48,362 nt of DNA from Frankia sp. AgB1.9 (lineage in GTDB: Bacteria > Actinomycetota > Actinomycetes > Frankiales > Frankiaceae). The position numbers were made by a program, and so were the translations under genes. The DNA is taken from assembly GCF_016786355.1 (NCBI RefSeq), contig NZ_JADWYX010000010.1, positions 1 to 48,362 on the forward strand, read 5' to 3'. Below, in pieces: positions 43,745-48,362 of the stretch (its first letter is position 1; every line of letters begins with the position of its first letter). Under the pieces are notes generated by a model. It had not been told where the DNA came from, made no database searches, and worked only from the letters and a program-made list of their open reading frames with translations.

Positions 43745-44495
43745 GGGATGCTCCTTCGCCGCGCTCGCGCGCCAGGTCCGAGCCCGCCGATGCGTCGGCG
43801 GCGGGCGGTTCATAGCGGAAGATGCTGACCTGGGCCGGCAGGAATACCCTTGTGGCGCCCACGTAAGTGAAGCCCTGCCGCAGGACACGGTGGATGTGGC
43901 CGTCCTGGCCAGGGTCGTCGGTCGAAACGACTCCTGAGGCGTGGTGCCGCTTCGCGTCGAACCGGACAGACGGCGCGGCCGCCACGGACTCGATGTCGAG
44001 CAGCCCGAGGGCTTCCTCGATGGCGACCGCGAAGTAGCTGAGGTCCTTCTCTGCCGTTTCGCCGCGTTCCCGGGCGGCCTGCGCGGCCTGGGCGGCCTGC
44101 GCGTGCAGCGTGGCGATGCGCTGGATGAGTGGCCGCAGCAAGGCCTGGATCTGGTCGCCCTGCAGCCGCTCGATGCGACTCTGCATCTGCTGGACGATGT
44201 TCTCGTAGTTCTGCGCCCGGGTGTGAAACGCCTGGGCCTGCTGCTCCACCGCGCGCAGCGCCGCCACCATCTCCAAGGCGATCAGGGAATCCGCGGCTAC
44301 CGGTGGATCCGCCGCTGGGTGTTCGGCCGGGACGGCCGCGTAGGGTCCGGCGGGCGCGGACCGCGGGTACGACGCCGCTTCGGTTCCGTCGGCGGCCGGC
44401 GCCGTCGTCGCCAGCGGCCCGTGTTCGGGCGCCGGGTCGCCGACGAGCCCGGGGCGTGGACCCACGCTCGACGCTGTGTCGGATGCTTCCGCCAC
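43737..44495 (-). CDS. GrpE-like coiled-coil nucleotide-exchange factor, first gene of the operon
   Basis: This 252-aa protein has an Ala/Pro-rich disordered head (1-75), a long coiled coil (about 78-165: LRAVEQQAQAFHTRAQNYEN, IVQQMQSRIERLQGDQIQAL) and a small C-terminal beta region (RHHASGVVSTDDPGQDGHIH, then VLRQGFTYVGATRVFLPAQV). The order coiled coil, then beta domain with the VLRQGF/Y-type motif is that of GrpE, which releases ADP from Hsp70. Placement just before an Hsp70 supports this; sequence identity to housekeeping GrpE is low. GTG 44495 follows GGAGGTATGT. It heads the nine-gene leftward operon. Confidence 0.75.
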   Translation of the reverse strand: MAEASDTASSVGPRPGLVGDPAPEHGPLATTAPAADGTEAASYPRSAPAGPYAAVPAEHPAADPPVAADSLIALEMVAALRAVEQQAQAFHTRAQNYENIVQQMQSRIERLQGDQIQALLRPLIQRIATLHAQAAQAAQAARERGETAEKDLSYFAVAIEEALGLLDIESVAAAPSVRFDAKRHHASGVVSTDDPGQDGHIHRVLRQGFTYVGATRVFLPAQVSIFRYEPPAADASAGSDLARERGEGASLD

Positions 44496-45740
44496 ACATA
44501 CCTCCTGGCCAGCGAAGCTCGGCTGTCCCCGAGCCATGGAACGAATGCCTTGTCGCCAAGCGTCCCGCACTCGGGCACGGCGCCCTGTTCTGCTGGAGCC
44601 TCGGTAGCTTGCCGGAGCGGTCTCAGCGGCGATTTCCGGGTGACCGGGCGGTACCGGGCACCCGGCTATCAGACACCTTCGCGTTTCGCAGGTAGAAAGC
44701 GCCTGGTCAGGCGTCGGAGCTGGTCATGACGGGCAAGATTCATGCCGGGCGGCCGATTCTTGGTGCGCGGGGCGGCGGGGGTCTGTAGGCAGGTCCTGGC
44801 CGTCCAGGAGACGGAGGGCCAGGTGGCCTGGTGGAAGCCCTGTGAGGGACCGCGAAGATGGGTCGCGGCGCCGGCAGTTCAGTACGTGGCAACGGGCGCG
44901 GGGATATCGGACGCGCCCCGCACGCCGTCGCGGCTTAAGGGCCCTACCGTCGTGGCTGGTCACGCCCGCAGCTGAGCAGACAGAAAAATTCTGGCACGGC
45001 AAAAAATGGCACGACACCCCCGTGGTCGCGACCGGCGCACTTGTTCGCTGGCACTGTACTCCACAGTGTGGCATGACGATGGCGGGCAGCGACAACGACG
45101 CATCGGAGCTGCTGGAAAGCCAACTATGGTGCCGTCGGCAGCGCGGCCTGGCCGTACTCGGCCGCCGCGCACGGACACCTTGATAGCGCCGCGACTCTGT
45201 AAACGCCCTGTTGAGGGGTTCGAGGCCGATGACCAGGCGACGTCACAAACTGTTGTCAGTCTCCAGCCGCAGGCCGGCCAGGTCATGCGGTCGGCGCCGC
45301 AGGCAGAGACCTCGCGGGGATCCTGGTCAGAACACGTCAGCTGTGAATCAGGCTCGTCCATCAGCTGACGGCCCCCTCGGCACCGCCGCCCGAGCCTTCG
45401 GCGCCTACGGTGCATGCTGGTCCGTCAGAGTGGTGACACGCCCATTGCTCGCCCGTGTTTTGCCGGATGGCCGCTCGACGGCCCGGCGAGGGCGGGACGC
45501 GGCAGTGACGCGCAGAAAGGCAAGCTGCGAGACGGACGGCCGGCTTCGACGCCGTCACACCGTCCGTCATCGACGCGATCTGGCGGGAGACCAGACAGTT
45601 CAGGGAGACGCTGCACCGCCGCGTCGGGGTCCGCTGGTGCGGCCTGGGGCCGGCCGACCGGCGGAAGGCCGGCCGGAACGGTGCCTGCCGGAGCCGCGGG
45701 TGCCTTCGCGACGGATCCGGGCCGCATCCTCGCGGCGCGG
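44496..45740. other. Gene-poor region upstream of the chaperone/GTPase operon
   Basis: I find no supported gene in these 1245 bases. Open frames on both strands are short, overlapping and without family resemblance. The segment 44500-44720 must hold the operon promoter; I do not see a CIRCE (TTAGCACTC) or HAIR (CTTGAGT) heat-shock element. Base composition around 44980-45110 is more AT-rich than its surroundings, hinting at foreign or degenerate DNA. Confidence 0.45.
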
Positions 45741-45954
45741 TCATTGCGGGAGCCTGTCGTAGACGTCGTCGGGAATCGGGGGCAGCGGAACCCGGAGAAA
45801 GCGAATACCCTGCATGCACGACCCACTTGGCGGTCTCGGGGTGAAAGTCCAAGCGACAGTAAGCGTAGAGGCTTTCGGGGCCCTGGTGGACGTCGACCTC
45901 GATGATCTTCCGCTTCCCTGTGAAGCGCACACGGCTATGCGGCCCCGGCGCCAT
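45741..45954 (-). pseudogene. Small ORF split by a frameshift, unknown function
   Basis: From ATG 45954 the frame reads protein-like sequence (RVRFTGKRKIIEVDVHQGPE, then LYAYCRLDFHPETAKWVV) up to about 45805. It then continues sensibly only in another frame (RFLRVPLPPIPDDVYDRLPQ) to a stop at 45741. Joined, they would make a compact protein of about 70 residues. The shift lies around the GCAGGGTATTC bases near 45808-45815. It may be a decayed gene, a sequencing error at the poor contig end, or chance. I do not recognise the family. Confidence 0.4.
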
Positions 45955-46071
45955 ACCCGTCAGAAGCCGCTACGTTCAATACAGTGCGGAATCCGACAGA
46001 GGGCGTCACAATCCCGAGAATGTGTGCGACGGCACGCGAGTCCGGCCAGAGAGCGCCAGGTGCGGAGGACG

Positions 46072-46416
46072 ATGAACCAGATCCAGATGGCGGGGCCCGC
46101 GTTGACGCTGGTCGTCCTTTACTGCTCCGACATCACAGCCTGCCGCGAGTTCTACGAGTCGCTGGGACTCACGTTGGACCGGGAGCAGCACGGCACCGGC
46201 CCCGTGCATTTCGCAGCGCGGACCTCCGGGGGGGCGGTGCTCGAGCTCTATCCGGCCGACCAGCGTGAGCCGACGAATCCGATCCGAATCGGGCTGACCG
46301 TGGAACGCGGCAACATCACCATTCCTCTCTCCCCCGGCAATCACGTCCTCGAAGATCCGGACGGACGACGTGTCGCTGTCACGGTGACCGAGCAGACCGG
46401 GAGAGCGAATGACTGA
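46072..46416 (+). CDS. VOC/glyoxalase-like protein, short
   Basis: This 114-aa protein has the VOC pattern: LTLVVLYCSDITACREFYES at the start, VHFAARTSGGAVLELYPAD in the middle and LEDPDGRRVAVTVTEQ at the end. It probably forms a dimer to build a metal or ligand site. Relatives include glyoxalase/bleomycin-resistance proteins. The first-position His of metal-binding members is Val here and the C-terminal Glu is not clear, so it may be non-metal. ATG 46072 has GCGGAGGACG upstream. The next small ORF overlaps its end by 8 bp. Confidence 0.8.
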   Translation: MNQIQMAGPALTLVVLYCSDITACREFYESLGLTLDREQHGTGPVHFAARTSGGAVLELYPADQREPTNPIRIGLTVERGNITIPLSPGNHVLEDPDGRRVAVTVTEQTGRAND

Positions 46417-46624
46417 CCCCGTTCAGCTGGCGCGCTCGACAGTGGGTGGTGACATAGGCGTCAGCGTCCACTTCTACATCGACTATCGGCCGCACGAGCC
46501 CTACTCCCACCTCACCCACCGCAACCTCAACTTCCCGGTGCGCTCGGAGCTGTTAGCACCGCAGACCGCGGTGCTGTTCGACCATCCGATCAAGACTCAT
46601 GGGCCGGATCAACGAGGCCCGTGA
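46409..46624 (+). CDS. Small ORF coupled to the VOC gene, unknown function
   Basis: A 71-aa frame starts at ATG 46409, overlapping the VOC stop by 8 bp, with GGGAGAGCG as ribosome site. The product (for example GVSVHFYIDYRPHEPYSHLT, then RNLNFPVRSELLAPQ) is not low-complexity and looks like real protein, but I cannot name it. It may be the first part of a longer protein cut short, since the sequence ends in HGPDQRGP against a converging gene. Confidence 0.5.
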   Translation: MTDPVQLARSTVGGDIGVSVHFYIDYRPHEPYSHLTHRNLNFPVRSELLAPQTAVLFDHPIKTHGPDQRGP

Positions 46625-46649
46625 CTCCTCCTCCGGCCCGAAGCTCTAG

Positions 46650-47462
46650 CTAGACCGGAACGAGCAGGTCGGCGCGCAGCCCGACGTGGTCGGAGGCGAA
46701 ACCCGCGCCGCCAGGCATCGACACTTTCTCCGCCAGCAGCAGCTCGGCGCGCTTCACGGCGAGTGGCTCGCTGGCCAGGATGAAGTCGATGCACTGCGGT
46801 TCGCGCCCGCCGCTGAGGTATTCGGCGTGAAAGGTCGGCGGGCACTGCTGGCCGAAGGTGTCGCGCAGACCGGTATCGGCCATCAGCGCCGTGTGGACGG
46901 CGCTGACACGAGGCGCGTTGAAGTCGCCGATGACCGCCACGCGCGGCCCGAGCCTGCCTACGAGTCGGGTCAGCGCCGCGTATTGGCTCCTCTGAAGCGC
47001 GTAGAAGCGGTTTGTCTCGCTCCAGTCGCCATCCATGTTGGCGATCGGATGGGTGTTGACGATGTAGAGGTCGTAGCCAGCGACGCGGGTGATCAGGTTT
47101 CCGTTGAGCCCGGCCATGATCCTGGTGCGCCAACGCACACCGGAGGCCTCGCGCGGGCGGCCGAATCGCTCGAACCGCTTCTCGGTAAACGGGACCCTGG
47201 AGAAGGTCGCCACCCCGCCGGCCGGGCCGACCGGCGTGCGGGCGAACGCTACATGCGGAAACGCGGGCAAATGGGTCTTGAGCAGCTTGAGGTGGTGATA
47301 TGTGTATACCTCCTGGAGACCGACGACCTCGACCGCCGAACTCTCGAGCTCCACGCCGATGGCTGCGAACCGCTCGGTACGGCGCGTGCCCGTCAGCGGC
47401 ACGCCACGGGTGTTGAGCGTCGCGAGGCTCAACAGCACCGGCTCCGATCCCTCGGGTTTCAT
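46650..47462 (-). CDS. Endonuclease/exonuclease/phosphatase family protein
   Basis: This 270-aa protein carries the EEP (DNase I-like) metal-dependent phosphoesterase motifs in order: ATLNTRG (Asn17), VVGLQEV (Glu), IVNTHPIANMDG (His), VIGDFNAPR (Asp and Asn) and the C-terminal FASDHVGLRADL (Asp-His pair). It may cleave nucleic acid or an inositol/sphingolipid phosphodiester; the bond cannot be told. No signal peptide is seen, so it is probably cytosolic. ATG 47462 lies after GGGGCGAGGCGGG; the frame opens earlier with no protein-like sequence. It is monocistronic. Confidence 0.85.
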   Translation of the reverse strand: MKPEGSEPVLLSLATLNTRGVPLTGTRRTERFAAIGVELESSAVEVVGLQEVYTYHHLKLLKTHLPAFPHVAFARTPVGPAGGVATFSRVPFTEKRFERFGRPREASGVRWRTRIMAGLNGNLITRVAGYDLYIVNTHPIANMDGDWSETNRFYALQRSQYAALTRLVGRLGPRVAVIGDFNAPRVSAVHTALMADTGLRDTFGQQCPPTFHAEYLSGGREPQCIDFILASEPLAVKRAELLLAEKVSMPGGAGFASDHVGLRADLLVPV

Positions 47463-48162
47463 CCGCCCGCCTCGCCCCTCATACCTTCGCGCCCTCGTCC
47501 CACCTCCTGGAGTGCACGCTACTCCCAGTGCCGCTTCCGCTAGTACGACCCGATCGACCCCGGCACCTACCGCGTCATCACCGACGGCGCTCCCGTTCTG
47601 CGCGTCGCGCCGTCTATGCCCGCCGTGCGAACTGCCTTGGAGACCTCTGTTCCTGTCCGCTGGGGCATCCCCGAGATCCGCCGTTGAAACGGACGGTCCG
47701 GCCGCTCTGCTGCGCACGTCGGCGCAGGTCAGACGGCTGCATCAGCTGGCTCCGTCAGAATCTGCGGCGCATGTGTAGCTACCGATCTAGCAACGGCCGG
47801 TGTCCGTCCCGAGAGTCACGAGGCGAGCCGGACCGCGAGTGTGGACGCGCAGATCCTGCGCCTTCAGCAGCCCGTTCAAGGCGGAGCGGTGCCGGATCTG
47901 GGTCAGGGAGCGGACGCCTGACCAGGGCATTTGCGCAACGTCGGACGCGCTCGGCGTGGCACCACGGCGGACGAGAGAACCGGCTTGACCGTGCTGTCTC
48001 GAAGCGGACGATCTGCCGGAAGTGCCTGTGCAGGTCAGCGGGGGTTTGCGGGCGACCGCCCGCCGTCCAACCGCAGTCGCCGTTGCTACAGCCGTTGCCA
48101 CATAAAGATCTTCAAATTGCCTCGAACGATCTCAATGGCGAGGCAAAACCGCTGGTCAGAAG
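47463..48162. other. Gene-poor region between the EEP gene and tRNA-Phe
   Basis: These 700 bases hold no supported gene. Open frames here read as Arg/Ser/Pro-rich low-complexity shadows. The stretch 48095-48155 is relatively AT-rich (CATAAAGATCTTCAAATTGCC) and lies 3' of the tRNA gene, so it could be its terminator region or an old integration junction; no direct repeat of the tRNA end was found in the window. Confidence 0.4.
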
Positions 48163-48239
48163 TGGTGGGCAGGGGCGGGGTCGAACCGCCGACCTTCCGC
48201 TTTTCAGGCGGACGCTCGTACCGACTGAGCTACCTGCCC
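48163..48239 (-). tRNA. tRNA-Phe (GAA) with encoded CCA
   Basis: The minus strand folds as a cloverleaf: acceptor GGGCAGG pairs with CCTGCCC, D arm GCTC...GAGC, anticodon arm CCGCCTGAAAAGCGG with anticodon GAA, and T arm GGCGG-TTCGACC-CCGCC. The discriminator is A and CCA is encoded. Its 3' end (48163) faces the gene-poor region, a typical site for integrase-mediated insertion, but no integrase is seen here. Confidence 0.95.
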
Positions 48240-48252
48240 CAGACGACACATC

Positions 48253-48315
48253 CGGGGGGGGGGGGGGGGGGGGGCCCGGCGGGGGGGGGGGGGGGCCCCC
48301 GGGGGGGGCCGGGGG
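48253..48315. repeat. Long poly-G low-complexity tract at the contig edge
   Basis: Runs of more than ten G broken only by GGCCC-type bases occupy this stretch. Nothing like it occurs elsewhere in the window. Runs of this length are unlikely to be assembled reliably, so I read it as a sequencing or assembly artefact at the end of a contig. Confidence 0.8.
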
Positions 48316-48362
48316 CGGCGCCGATGCCGCGGGCGGCTAGGGAGACGAGGGCCACCTGCTCG

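Noticed and set aside
43737..44495. Housekeeping grpE-dnaK-dnaJ operon
   Set aside because: Both Hsp70s lack the lid, no dnaJ or hspR follows, and the genes are embedded with GTPases and a GAP1-like protein.
44500..44720. CIRCE or HAIR heat-shock element before the GrpE-like gene
   Set aside because: Neither the TTAGCACTC nor the CTTGAGT inverted repeat is visible in the upstream region.
48163..48239. Integration (att) site at the tRNA 3' end
   Set aside because: No second copy of the tRNA 3' sequence and no integrase gene were found in the window.
47528..48340. Rightward 270-codon frame ending in a poly-Gly stretch
   Set aside because: It runs through the tRNA and the poly-G artefact, and its sequence is Arg/Ser-rich shadow.

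Overview
The window is GC-rich throughout, with frequent GTG/TTG starts, 4-bp stop/start overlaps (ATGA, GTGA) and actinobacterial gene families. It fits a high-GC Actinomycetota chromosome. A Frankia-like soil or symbiotic actinomycete is plausible, but no marker gene proves the genus. The right end (48241-48362) carries long G runs and looks like a poorly resolved contig edge.

Left part (1-12 kb). A two-domain glycosyltransferase, with a CRP-like palindrome far upstream, converges on a DHA2-type MFS exporter that is preceded by a 53-aa membrane peptide. A leftward four-gene operon follows (8664 to 3946): NUDIX-winged-helix protein, J-domain/pseudokinase, VWA protein and an adenylosuccinate-synthetase paralogue. 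Its promoter region carries nested palindromes that look like the operator of the NUDIX-wHTH protein. Next come an 11-residue-repeat membrane protein and an amidase.

Middle part (11.7-31.7 kb). This part holds a SpoIIE-type phosphatase, a lipoprotein carboxylesterase coupled to a Cys/His peptidase-like protein, and a molybdate module (HTH-Mop regulator plus modABC). A P450-SDR-TetR cluster has a perfect 18-bp palindrome at its head. Then come a large membrane protein, a NarL-type two-component pair, a VOC protein, and a quinone oxidoreductase/MarR divergon with three TTGA-N4-TCAA operators spaced exactly 34 bp apart. An MMPL exporter and a small lipoprotein close the section.

Right part (31.8-48.4 kb). 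The most striking locus is a tightly packed leftward operon of nine genes (44495 to 31780): GrpE-like factor, Hsp70, FN3-containing helical protein, zinc-ribbon GTPase (DO-GTPase1-like), GAP1-like protein, membrane-anchored zinc-ribbon GTPase (DO-GTPase2-like), 69-aa membrane protein, second Hsp70 and a GATase1/ThuA-like protein. It reads as a chaperone-plus-double-GTPase machine of the type proposed to be NTP-dependent conflict or stress systems. I infer a membrane-docked switch in which the Hsp70s and GTPases control assembly of the GAP1/FN3 proteins; nothing here was tested.

To the right of that operon lies a gene-poor stretch with a frameshifted ORF, then a VOC protein, a small unknown ORF, an endonuclease/exonuclease/phosphatase family protein and a tRNA-Phe(GAA) gene with encoded CCA.
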